Shown here: positions 39,367-51,800 of the stretch, piece by piece
Position numbering within the stretch: position 1 is the stretch's first letter
Layout: the number at the start of each line of letters is the position of its first letter
NCBI GenBank assembly: GCA_904063045.1
Contig: CAJFCJ010000002.1
Span: 2,224,161-2,288,160, forward strand
Source of the DNA: Dimorphilus gyrociliatus
Lineage: Eukaryota; Annelida; Polychaeta; Dinophilidae
Length of the DNA: 64,000 nt
Direction of reading: 5' to 3'
Notes under the pieces: model-generated
What the model saw: the letters and a program-made list of their open reading frames with translations, nothing else
Told to the model about the DNA's origin: nothing
Database searches by the model: none
Translations under genes and position numbers: made by a program

Positions 39367-42300
39367 TTATGTAGAAAATACACTTTCTTTCCTGCCTGCA
39401 GGAAGATAAGAGGAACTGCTACTTATATCAGAATTATCAGAGTCACTAGTGGTAAAGTCTGTTTCGCTGTTTTCACACGAACATCCATCGCTATATGAGG
39501 TATCTATAGTCATTTCAATCTGAAAATTGAATAGAATTACTTACAATCAGTTTGATATGAATGCAATATACTAGCCTTTTCTACAATAGAATCTAGTAGA
39601 ACAAACGATTGCTCATTATTGGATCTAGTTTGATCAGTATTGATTTTATCCTGAAGGAAAAATAGCATATAAATTTCAATAATGTATAAATTGCTTTTAA
39701 TGAAAATTAGCCTTACATTATCATCTGAAATTGTTGTTTTGCTACATTCTTCGTAGTGTTTTTCAATAACTTGTAATTCCGCTGCTGGTGGTGTCTTTTC
39801 TTCGTATTTGAATGGTCGAAACCATTTTTTGAAATATTTCCGAAAGCATGAAACCCTATGAAAGTTAATTTAAATATTTATCACTGAAATTGATTATTAC
39901 TTTTCTGACCCTATTATAAGTAAGATAACTGCAACGATTCCACAGACTAAAAAGATAATAAGTAGTATTTTGCTGGTATCTGTTATATTATTATAAAGAG
40001 TAATCAATTTTAATCATTCATTTATAAATAATAGTAATTTAAAAATAACCAACCAGGTATACAAAAGTCTGATGAATTTGAAGGTTGACTTTCTTTTGAA
40101 ACATATTCTACACCATTCAGATCTCTATTTACAGTAGTAATATAAGCTTTTACATTTACTAATTTCTTAGTACAATCCAATGCAATAGATGAAACACGAT
40201 TTGTAACTTGGTCGGTTAGATTAAAGTCTTTACCGCGCAAAGTAACGTTATAATCTATAAGATAAGAAAATTATACAATTATTATAAAAATTGTGACTAT
40301 TTATCATAGATATTACAAAAAATTATTCCATTTTTTATAGATGGTTCTTGCCATTTAACTACAGCTATTGAAGAATCATCATTGTCATCCTCTAATGTTA
40401 CTTGGCCGTGTGATAATTGTTCAGCAGCTAAAAATATAAGGTGAAAATCTAAAGATAGACAAAAGTTAAGTCACCTCTTTACCTCTCATTGCAGTGAAAA
40501 AATAGAAAGTTTTTGACCAAGGAGATTCTCCTTTTGCATTTATTGATCTAACTTTTACTGAATAATTTGTATATCCTTCGAGTTCATCTAATATATAACT
40601 GTCGTTAAGGTTATACCGAAAAACTTTTATCTTACTCCATTCATTATCGTTTTTATTCTTTTTCTGTTAAGATTTAATATTATTGATAACTTTCTATGGT
40701 TTTGTTGGAAATTATTCGTTTTACTTACTGCCAGTGAAATTTCATGAGATATAATTCTACCATTAGGATATTCAGTTTCAGAAAAATCTATTATTACTGA
40801 CGTTGATGTAAGATTTAAGGCTGTAATGTTAGTAGGTGGAGTTTCAGGTATATTTTCATTCGTTACTTCTTTGTAAACAATTGACGATTTAGTTTGTAGT
40901 TTCTTCTTTGTAATCGCCGTTACTACTATTTCATATTCTACATGTGAATCAAGATCTTCTAATTTAAATACATCATTGTTCGAATAAGATTGAAAAGTTT
41001 CATCTGAAAAACAAAAGAAAGACAAAACAACGATTTGAAACCTAATTCAAAGATAATGGTACTACTAACTCTTCCAAGTCTCTCCATCATTTTTTGATCG
41101 ATATTCAAACATAACTTCATTAACAAAGCCATAGTTTTCTTTACATTCTCGGTTCAATTTAAAAGTTAAACTGCTTGATGTTTTGTCAATTAGTGTTATT
41201 TCAGGGATATCTGGTACTAATAAATAAAAATATTAACGTTGAAATTACAACTAAGGAAAAGTAAATTATACATTTATATATTTAAATTGCAATTACCTCT
41301 TCCTTCAGTAAAAATACATATCCAATCGCTTATACCCGATTCTAAACTTCCGAATGAGTATTTTAAAGCGTATTTATACATAAGATTTCGAGATAAAGTT
41401 AAATTAAATGAATTATCTCCACTTTTCACAAATTCCGTATGTTCTATAATTGATCCTTCCTATTAATTATCACTTTGTTAATTATTCCGTCAATTGTTTA
41501 GAAGTTTTATCTATTCTTTTACATTTGTCTTCCTGTTGGGATTGTTACGATATGGTACTCACCGAGCAAGAAGTAGATAAACAATATAAAAGTGTAACAT
41601 TCATATCCCTTTCCTCACTATTTTCTGTATTCCATGAAAATTTGATGACGTCAGAACTAGGGTTTTGTCTTTCACCGTATAAACCATTCAAATCTCTGCC
41701 TACTGTTTGAGTTTTTATGAAAAAGATGTGATAAGTTTGTTTCGAAGTACTATTAAACATAATATAATAAACAAACGTTCTGAGGGTTTGGGAAGAATAG
41801 CAGTATAATCCGGAGAAGATCCTTCTTCGTTCGTTGCCGATAATGTTAGATTATAAACATTTTCGGTTTGAATAGCGAAACTTGAAGGGATAATGAAAAG
41901 AGAAAGGTTTAAATTAAATGAGAAAAACTGAGTGAAAGAGAATGGAAGGGATGATTGGAAAGAGAATGAGAAATTACCAATGTTTCCTGCTTGAGTCTTC
42001 GATAGATTTGTAAGGTTGATGCGGAGTTTCTAGAATTGTTGTAAAATATCGAAATTCACCATTAAGATTAATTAATGGAATATCTCTAATAAAGATGCAC
42101 AATTCACAATTTTTATAACAAGGCGATTGATATCTATAGCCAATTATTGAAGGTGGAAACGAAGGATCTGAAGAATTACAGATAGTAATAAAACCTAATT
42201 TCTTAAAAGTATATATTAAATATAGCTTACTTAATGGTGGAGTTTGAAAATACTTCATGTTTGAACGATCAGACCAATATATACTGTTTGGCAGCTTACT

Positions 42301-43459
42301 CGATACTACTATACTATAGTTACAAGCAGGCTGTAAATTATGTAATGAAACCAGCTGTTGAACCTGCGTTGTTGAAACGGTTACGACCTGAAAATAAAAA
42401 AGAAGTTATAGGCGTTATAAATAATATAATATGAAAAAGATTTTTTACTTTCGTTCTGCAAATGTGTCTTTTCTCATGCGCGATGTCTAAATGAAATGAG
42501 AATAAGACAGTATTAAACCGATTCTCACTCTTAGGCTCCAAATCTACTACAACTGTTGTACCACTTTGAACGATTACGTTTTTAATTTCATTTGAAGGAA
42601 GCTTTTCTAAATAATCAATAATGCTATTAGAATTTCGTAACTTTTATGGGAAGCAATAAAAATTTAACCTCTTGAACCATCGTTTACAAAGAGATGTCGA
42701 AAGTTATATGATTTAATATTTCCATATAAATAATAGGTCATTGATACACGAATGTAATAATTTTGTGCATTTGAAGCAAATGTACAAGATAGACTTTGAT
42801 TATCAGAGTTGCATTGTCTATAAGTAGCCTCTTTTCCAAAAAATCCGTATTGCCTTTAAGAAGAAGACGTGCAAGCAATTTTTAAGTAAAACCAAAAGAT
42901 TAGAATTAATTACGCTTTGTAAGATATATTTATATCTCGTTCTTTAGGTTGTTTTCTTGATTCACACGACGAATTTGGTACAGAGCAGGTTATATATAAA
43001 ATATTGTATTTGATGCATTCGAGCTTTGGTTCAGGGGTACAATAAACAATTACCTATCAATTGAAGAAAAGAAATAGATTTTATATTGTAAATATGAATG
43101 AAAATATAAAATAAGGTATTAATATTACACTGTCAGAACGAAATTCATCTGGTTTACTTCTTATATAGCATTTGTAAACGGTTGAATCTCCATAATCTGA
43201 ACTATTTTTGTAATATTCCACTTGATATTGATTTTTTATTTCTGTTGTCAATATTTCATTCTTGTTTGTTCTTATATTTTAATGAAAAAGAAAGGAATAT
43301 ATATATATATATATATATATACTGTATATTGTAGTATATACCTATTGAGTGCAAGATCTTCTGCCGTAAATGAATCTAATTTCTTAATTAACTCACAAGT
43401 GATATTTAGCGGTTCGCCATGGAAGATATGCTTTGGATTCAGAATTAATGCTGTTTAAA
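39367..43459 (-). CDS. gp130/Domeless-like class I cytokine receptor, copy A (first exon not found)
   Basis: Type I receptor with the gp130 order. Ig-like D1: HGEPLNITCELIKK and YGDSTVYKCYI. Cytokine-binding D2: LECIKYNILYITC with paired Cys. D3 ends in the degenerate WSXWS box YWSDRSN (42259-42279). FN3 domains D4-D5 lie in the tract shared with copy B. Three more FN3 domains follow (from VPDIPEITLIDKT, NIPETPPTNITALNL and the RAEQLSHGQVTLEDD exon). The TM is KILLIIFLVCGIVAVILLII (about 39970-39910). The tail (VSCFRKYFKKWFRPFKYEEK and an Asp/Ser-rich end, stop 39367) shows no box-1 PxxP and no YxxQ. The signal-peptide exon upstream of 43459 is not resolved; the 5' intron may be long. Family assignment rests on domain order and residues, not a search. 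Confidence 0.8.
41284..42165. repeat. 882-bp near-identical tract shared by receptors A and B (copy in A)
   Basis: Aligns without gaps to 45885-46766 at a constant offset of 4601. By eye I find five mismatches, in exons and introns alike. It covers FN3 domains D4 and D5 and their introns. Confidence 0.95.
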
Positions 43460-44835
43460 CGGATAAAAGAGATATTATATGCAGTTTATTTGCTTGTATA
43501 GAAAAATAATGAGTGTAGCATATACAGTATATACCTTTAGATGCATTCTGTTTATACTGTATAGAAAGTTAACCCGTAGTTATATTTTTTTATATATTGC
43601 GTACAAGTATTTTATGAAAGTATTTGTAAGAAAGAGTAAATTAGTATTGCATTCAGACTATCACAATAGTAATATTGCTAATTAGGTCATCAATTATTAG
43701 ATTATAATACTCAATGTGATGGAGTTCAGCAGAAGTTTTACCTTTCTTATTTAAAGGTTACTTGATAATAAACGTGATAATAAATAAATATTTACATGTA
43801 TCAAAATATTTAGATGGGTGAACGAAGAAAAATGCTTCAAAAAGCTTGATAAAATGGCTAAAAGTTAGGACTATCCGTACAATATGCATTTCGTTCTTTC
43901 GTCTTTTTCTTAATAATTCGGTTTATAAATTCTTTTGCCTATAATAGTTAAAATATATATAAAATTATTCAACAAATAGACTATATACGTTGTTAGAGAA
44001 GAAAAAGGTATTAGTTTAATATAAAAAGGGTCAAAAAAAGAAAGATAAAAGTCGCTTAAAAAAACCTACTTGAAAAAAAAATATAAAACGTCAAAGAAAT
44101 GAAACAATTTTTAATATTTACTGTTAAATAATGCAGGTGAATTTCATCGTAGATAGGTCGAAAACTAAGAGTTATAGAAAAAATATTTTGTATCAGATAT
44201 GTGCTTGTTATCAAAGATTTATCATATAAAAGTACATCCAGGAATAAAAGACCAATACGCGTAATACTGATTATATTTATATTTAAATGAATTATGACAT
44301 TCAAAGTTTTTCAATGCCTTTATCTGTTGATAGTTTACTTATGAATATATACAGTATATCTATGAATTACTACATCTAATAACTATTGACTAAATTAATG
44401 AATGAATGAATGAAATAAGGAAACTGTACCATAGCTAATTAACTTTTCGTTTTTCTTAATTTTATAAGATAAAACTATGTTTTTATATTTGTTCTTTTAT
44501 GGTTCGTGAACTCCTCATATTGAATATTAACAATGTTTTTGTACTAACTACTCTTCAGCTGCCTTTGAAAAAGATATCTATTATATTTGAATAGGTGGCG
44601 CTGAATTTAGAAATTAGTATTGAAAGATATGTACTAATATTTATGATTTATTATATATTACGTAGGGAATATAATTTATATTTGTACATTTATTTTTGAA
44701 ACAAATATTTATAATTAACAAAAAAAGCAAAAGAATGAATAAACATCTTATACTGTTCATTATTATTACATGTATTTTAATATTCAACTTTTATCCATCT
44801 TTTAATGTCGCTATCGAATTAATAAAGTTTTTCAA
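43460..44835. other. Upstream region of receptor A / intergenic to receptor B
   Basis: AT-rich. It should hold the missing first exon and promoter of receptor A and the 3' UTR of receptor B. A CTCF-like AGGTGGCGCT is at 44593-44602. No confident exon was found. Confidence 0.45.
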
Positions 44836-47800
44836 TTAAGTAAAATCATTTCCGCTATCTTGAGTTTGTGTTTCTTCTCTGTAAGAGAATGAGTCGCTTG
44901 AGGATGAACTATTACAAGTTTGGTATAAATAGTCCATATGGATACCGCTTGTATTATTTTCACTTTTTCTGAAAATTACATCTTCATATAAAATTTGTTC
45001 GTATAAATGTGTTGTTTTATTGGGCTGCTCATAATTATTAAGACTATTTCCGTCGTAACCGATATCCGTACTTGGACTTTTGACAGATTTTCCAGACCTC
45101 TGCAATTAAAACAGTTATTTTTAACATAACAAATGAAAAATATACAAAAATTCCACTACAAACAGGCATAATAGGCGGAATGTATAGTTTTTTGGCGAAT
45201 CTCACCAAAAGATATATTAATAATCTAAAAAAATGAATAATTATAAAATTAATTTCTTAATTAAATGATAAGAATATTACTTACGCTGAAGTTATAATAG
45301 ATAAAACAACGACAGTAATAACTATTCCATTAATTGGATAGTTATATTCTCTTGTTTTTATCGAACTTGAATATGTCTTAGAAGTAGTACTTGAATTGGC
45401 TATAACAAGTACACTGATGTCCGTTGAAGGTGGCAGATTTTTTATCATATAATACTTTGTTTTGAGAGGTAAACTTATAGCTTGAAGAAAAGGAGAGAAA
45501 ACGGTATTTTAAACAAATTTTTAGGTAATTGGTATATTTTAATTTAAATAACTTACACCTAAAAACTGATTTGTAGGAATATCTCAAATTTAGATGAATG
45601 ATGCGACTATTTTTTCCATTGCATTGATGCTGTTGGCCTAAAGAAACATTCAGCGACTTGTTTCCGGGCGATAACTTTAATTTTATTCCCGGATCTGAAA
45701 TTAAATCCAGCTTGTAGTTTTCTCTACAAAATGTATGTATATTTTATGTGTGGGTGGATGAATATAGACTCTACTTATCTAAAACTCTCTATTATGAGTT
45801 AATGAACCTTACATCTAAATTCTTGCAGTCTTAATGAATATGAAGATGAATAATACATAAATTATCTACAGTATATATATATCTAAATTGCAATTACCTT
45901 CTCCTTCAGTAAAAATACATATCCAATCGCTTATACCCGATTCTAAACTTCCGAATGAGTATTTTAAAGCGTATTTATACATAAGATTTCGAGATAAAGT
46001 TAAATTAAATGAATTATCTCCACTTTTCACAAATTCCGTATGTTCTATAATTGATCCTTCCTATTAATTATCACTTTGTTAATTATTCCGTCAATTGTTT
46101 AGAAGTTTTATCTATTCTTTTACATTTGTCTTCCTGTTGGGATTGTTACGATATGGTACTCACCGAGCAAGAAGTAGATAAACAATATAAAAGTGTAACA
46201 TTCATATCCCTTTCCTCACTATTTTCTGTATTCCATGAAAATTTGATGACGTCAGAACTAGGGTTTTGTCTTTCACCGTATAAACCATTCAAATCTCTGC
46301 CTACTGTTTGAGTTTTTATGAAAAAGATGTGATAAGTTTGTTTCGAAGTACTATTAAACATAATATGATAAACAAACGTTCTGAGGGTTTGGGAAGAATA
46401 GCAGTATAATCCGGAGAAGATCCTTCTTCGTTCGTTGCCGATAATGTTAGATTATAAACATTTTCGGTTTGAATAGCGAAACTTGAAGGGATAATGAAAA
46501 GAGAAAGGTTTAAATTAAATGAGAAAAACTGAGTGAAAGAGAATGGAAGGGATGATTGGAAAGAGAATGAGCAATTACCAATGTTTCCTGCTTGGGTCTT
46601 CGATAGATTTGTAAGGTTGATGCGGAGTTTCTAGAATTGTTGTAAAATATCGAAATTCACCATTAAGATTAATTAATGGAATATCTCTAATAAAGATGCA
46701 CAATTCACAATTTTTATAACAAGGCGATTGATATCTATAGCCAATTATTGAAGGTGGAAACGAAGGTTCTATGAAAAAAAATTGATTAAATGATAAATAA
46801 CGAATAAAAGACCAGTTAATGGAATATATATTTACGAGATGGTAAAGTTGTAATATATTTTTTATTCAATTTTTCTGACCAATATCTGCTCTCTGTTAAC
46901 CGTCTACGAATATTTACCGAATAGTTAACATTTGATATGAGATTGTCAAATGTGAACAATTGTGGTTCATTATATGTCATAGTCTGTAAAGAAGAAATAT
47001 CTAATTTACCAGCGATAAATTTTCTAATGAAAAAAACCTTATTCTTTGTTATATTGTCATAGAGGGAAGTAACCTGTATTTCTGATGTTACATTAAAAGG
47101 AACGTTTACTGAATTGCATTCTATGTCTAACTTATTAGCTGAAGCAGTAATTTTTTTAATATTTGGTTTTCCAAGAAGAACTAGGAAAGTTTTATTATAA
47201 TCTTTGTTAGTTTAAAGAAATCTTTATTACCCATATCTGGAGCATCTTTAAGATGGAATATCTTTGTCTCAGCATTCGTTTTATGAACATCAGGATAATC
47301 ATAAGTAGCACGAATTTTAATATTATATTGAGATCCAATTAAATAACGTGGATTTTTAATAATAAAGTAATTTTTATTGCCAGTAGCATTCCATTCTCCA
47401 AAGTATGTCGTATCATTTCTTTTTCTTGATACGAACGCATAAAACACAGAATTTTTTAATATGTATAATATTAAAAAATATTTAATAATTTCCTTACGGT
47501 ATATGCCATTGAATATGATATTTTATTTCGGACTTATCCTCCCGACGCTTAACCTCAAGTATATTTATTGAGCAGTTAATATACTTTCTCTCAAAATTGA
47601 AACAAGATAGCATAAACTTCAATTTATAGAGAACATTTATCTATTTCCGTTAATAAAATAAGAAAATGAATGTAATTAGAAAGTATTTGTTAAGTATAAT
47701 TTAAATATATTACTTTTTTCTTATCGTAATAATCGCTATCTTTCGTAAATGAACAATTATAACATCCAGAGTCGTTAACATTAATTGAATTCTTCTCGTA

Positions 47801-48277
47801 GATTATCGTGCTCTCATTATATATTTTAATTGGTAGATCAAAATATCTTTTACTATATTGAATGGAGTATTATTATTAATTATTATTATCTTTATTATTT
47901 TAAATTTCAATGATTTACTTATTAGAAAATTGCAAGTTGAGAAAAGATGAATTGTAACCTTCTTTTAAATGAGTTTTACCTTGTGAGCATAATATTCGTA
48001 ACTTTTCACCTTCTATAAGTGATAGATCATTTGGTTCACCTATTATTTATTTATAATAACTTTTATTATCAATATAATCTATATACAGATATATAAATAT
48101 ATTTGTTTATATCAGATTTAAGGTCAAAGTTAAAGAAAGCGAATTATATAATAGTATAGTAAATTTTTTATCACTAGTCTTTATTATCTACTTACTGAAA
48201 AATGGTGATTTAGAACAAGTCGTTTGTACAATTAAAAGTTGTACAAGAAAATATATGTATAAATCCCATCCGATCAT
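44836..48277 (-). CDS. gp130/Domeless-like class I cytokine receptor, copy B, with box-1 and YxxQ motifs
   Basis: Start at 48277 with signal peptide MIGWDLYIYFLVQLLIVQTT. Ig D1: GEPNDLSLIEGEKLRILC and NDSGCYNCSF. D2: LSCFNFERKYINCSINIL and YHIQWHIP. D3 ends in YWSEKLN (46864-46884). D4-D5 lie in the tract shared with A. D6 is DPGIKLKLSPGNKSLNVSLG. TM (about 45345-45215): NGIVITVVVLSIITSA continuing LLIYLLVRF. Just inside the membrane is KKLYIPPIMP (about 45164-45195), a box-1-like JAK site. The last exon (45105-44836) has Tyr motifs YEQP, YEQI and YLYQ (44920-44931); the last fits the STAT-docking YxxQ. It is shorter than A and C, lacking the two membrane-proximal FN3 domains. Predicted JAK/STAT signalling is inference from these motifs. 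Confidence 0.85.
45885..46766. repeat. 882-bp near-identical tract shared by receptors A and B (copy in B)
   Basis: Partner of 41284-42165. Sequence identity drops abruptly outside the tract on both sides, although the flanking exons are paralogous. Confidence 0.95.
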
Positions 48278-48861
48278 CTCGAAATGGTTTGGTGGAAGAA
48301 GTAAAAGACATGGCTGTCTAGTGTTGAGTTACTTTTCCTTTTGTTCTACTGAATGTACGACAATTTTTTTTCATGATGTATCAATAGTTTATTTATAACA
48401 AAAAAAAACACCCGGTATATCAACTACGACAATACAATTACAAAATAAAATGACTAAAATGAAGAGAAGAAAGAGTATTATCCTTTTCTTGTACGTTAAA
48501 TTTTTCCATTGTTTTGTTAGTTAAAGCATTACATATGATTACATATTGTATAAGAAAAGTATGTCTATATAGGCAAACAATGCTCAACCAACAGTTTTTC
48601 AGCAAATGCAATACAGAAATAATATGCTAATCTTTGTTTTTTTTTCCTTTTTCTTATCTTAACAGACATAAAACGCAACTATTCAAGATCTCTTTAAATT
48701 GAAAATAACTATTTTCATTGACAGATTTACCTTTATTAAATAAATAAGGTAATTCCATCTCCGTTTTTTATAGGAACTTGAGCAGTGTAAACCTATAACA
48801 AACATGTTCTACAAGTCTACTGTAGAGGAGCAAAAGTAAGAGAAATAAAAACCTTTAAAAA
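48278..48861. other. Intergenic region between receptors B and C
   Basis: 584 bp between the receptor C stop and the receptor B start, both minus strand. No coding signal; probable promoter of B. Confidence 0.45.
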
Positions 48862-51800
48862 TTAAGGAAAACGAATATTTCTGTCTTTTTTTGAGTGTGT
48901 CCTCGTAAAATAGTGAAAGGAAATGTATGTAAAGTTCACCCCTTTTATATTCCAACGTTTGATGTTGTAGGGGGGCCATTCGGTTGCGATTGATTAGAAA
49001 CGGTACACTGTAACGATGAACTGACTGTTACACAAGCATTCGATTCAACAGATGTATAAGAGTTATATTGGGAATAAGAATCCAAATCGAATTGGTAACA
49101 TCCAACGCCCATGCCGAACTAAAATAATAGAAATGGAATCGTTACGATTTCCTTATTACTTAAGGAATTAAAGAGTAAATTGTAATTATACTGACATTCG
49201 CATTTTGAAATAAATCGTTACCCTCTATATTGACCTTATCATTCGGTAAAGCAGGAGAAGGATAGTCTGGTGTTGAATGTGAATCCGCTGTCTATTAAGT
49301 TGACAAATAAGGAAAACTTTGATCATTGAGATTATAAATTGAAGAAAAGAATAATCTATTAACGAACTTGAAATATTTGTCTTGGGACGGTCTACGTTTA
49401 AAGAATACAAAGAATAATCATTAATAGTTGAATAATTTGCTTATTTGAGCTTACTTCAAAGTCAGCATTTATTTTCCTTATTATCATTGCAGTACTTTAA
49501 AATAAATTTTAATATAAATATAAAAATACTTTTCTAAATTTTTGTACAAGAAAAAGGTCTTACAAACCATACAACGAATAGTATCCCAACGGTTGCGGAA
49601 ACTGTAAGCCCAACGATTTTAACGACATTAGTAGTTTCTAATGTTAAGGAAGATAAAAATTTCATATTTGAATAATTAATAGAAATTATTAACAATAGAA
49701 TATCTTATTTACTTGATGTACAAAAATCTACTTGTGTTATATTCGGATTAGGCTTTGAAATAAATTCATAATCACTGAAGTTATAAGTTATTGTTTTGAC
49801 GAAAGCTTGTAAAGCTATGGGTCCATTTTTGCAGTCTATTTTAAATGTGGTTGACGTCTTTGGATAACTAACAGTTTTTGACGATTGATAATTTGGACCA
49901 ATAATTTCAATTTTATACCCTAAATAAGTTTCATTAATTAAATTCAGTAATACAATTTAGTATACTGTTATTGAATTATTCGTAATTAATATAGTTAAAT
50001 ACCCCTAATTGGCCCATTTGAAAATTTTGGTTCATTCCATTCGACTAAAGCTTTGTTATCGTTTCCCGAATGTAACCTTAATTTAACAATACCCGCTTCA
50101 AGAGGTCTCGCAGCTGACAAAATAATTTAATCAACAATATGAAATTATATTAAAGTATTGAAAATTTTCGTAAACTTACCTGAAATTCCAGTATGAAATG
50201 TTAATAATTTTGAATAATTTGAATATTCAGCGTCGTTTTTAACTCTAATAGCTAATGAATAATTTGTATAACCAATAAGATTATTAATTTCCAGAGTCGA
50301 ATCATCGATTGTTTTATTATTAAAGACGATAATTAAAGGTTTTACTTCTTTATCTAAATACTTTTTTCAATATAAAAACAATAATTAACTACTATTCAAT
50401 TAATAAAAAACTCTTTTTCTTACCAAAATCTTTACTTCATAGCCGATAAATTGTCCATAAATTCGTTTAGGCGGATCAAATTTAACTGTAATCGAATTAG
50501 CATTTAGATTAACTATTGTAATATTATCAGGTGGTCCTTCCGGTGTAGCTGAGTCAGTTGTAACTAATAATTCATTAGAAAATACTCCAAATCCAGAATC
50601 AGATTTAGCTTGAATATGAATTGAATAATTTGTAAATGGTGTTAAATTGTTGAATGTAAAATTTGTATAAGAACTTGAAAGAGTAACATTAAGATCTAAA
50701 ATTATAGGTAATTAATTAAGGTTAAAACAATTATTAATAAAAACAATATTAACCTTTTATATCGTTTACTGTACGCAAATAAATAAAATACTTGACTGGC
50801 CGACTATTCTTTGAATTACATTTAGGTTTCTCCCATATTATAGTTAAACTATGTTCAGTGCTATCTAGTAAGCTTATATCCGGTGTAATAGGAACTGTTG
50901 ATTTGTATTATTATTAATATTCCTTTATCAGAATAGTAAATTGTCCCTAAAAACAAACCAGCATTTTCTCGATAAATACAAATCCAATCTGTCATTGATA
51001 CCACTTTTCCTTTAATTTGATAGTTAAGTGCCACTAGGTAATGTACACTTCTATTTGGCTTTCTCCAAATGTATGGTGAAGTCTGATCGCTAATATCTTG
51101 GTATTCAACAAAGTTCTTTTGAAAAACACATATGTTTAGTTACTTCATTTGAAATGATTCCATCTAATGTTTTGCATTACCTTACATCCAGTCACGCTTG
51201 ATATGCCTTTGCAGTAGATCAAGAGAATCTTGTCAGGTTTTTGCTGATAAGTCCAAGAAATCTTTACTTTAGTCTCATTCTTTAAGAAATCAGCTTCGAT
51301 CTTTAAAGGGGGTAATACTGTAGGATTAACAGTGCTTATAGCTAGTATCAATAAAACTTTTATTTTACGTAGTTGTTTGAAAGTTAGTATAAAAATTATA
51401 TTTGTAGCCTAATTATGAAAAAAGAGGCTATTATTTCCATACTAGTTTCATAAAACTTTCCGTATTGAATGTTGACAATAAAACAATAGTATAGTTTATG
51501 AAGGAGGAGAAGATTTAACTTACTTTCCTTATTAATCGGTATGAAAAGTTCATTAATAGGGGATTTTCCAATGTCATTTTCACACCAAATATCAATTTTA
51601 TGACTAAATCGTTCATCTATTGAAAATCTAAAAAAAAATATTAAATAAATTAATTGAAAAAATGTATATAGTTCTTTATAAGTTAAAAGATGAAAAAACG
51701 GTAAATTTTCAATTGTTTGTCAACTTATAATAGATCGCATTAGAGTACAATTGAAATTTTATTAGGTTTTTATTTCCATAGTATGATTAATAATAATCTA

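Noticed and set aside
41450-41710. Plus-strand open frame repeated identically at 46051-46311
   Set aside because: It is antisense to receptor exons inside the duplicated tract. Its identity comes from the tract, and the minus strand gives the conserved FN3 sequence.
43790-43900. Minus-strand MHIVRIVLTFSHFIK as a possible signal peptide of receptor A
   Set aside because: The hydrophobic run is broken by charged residues and no in-phase donor joins it to the D1 exon at 43459.
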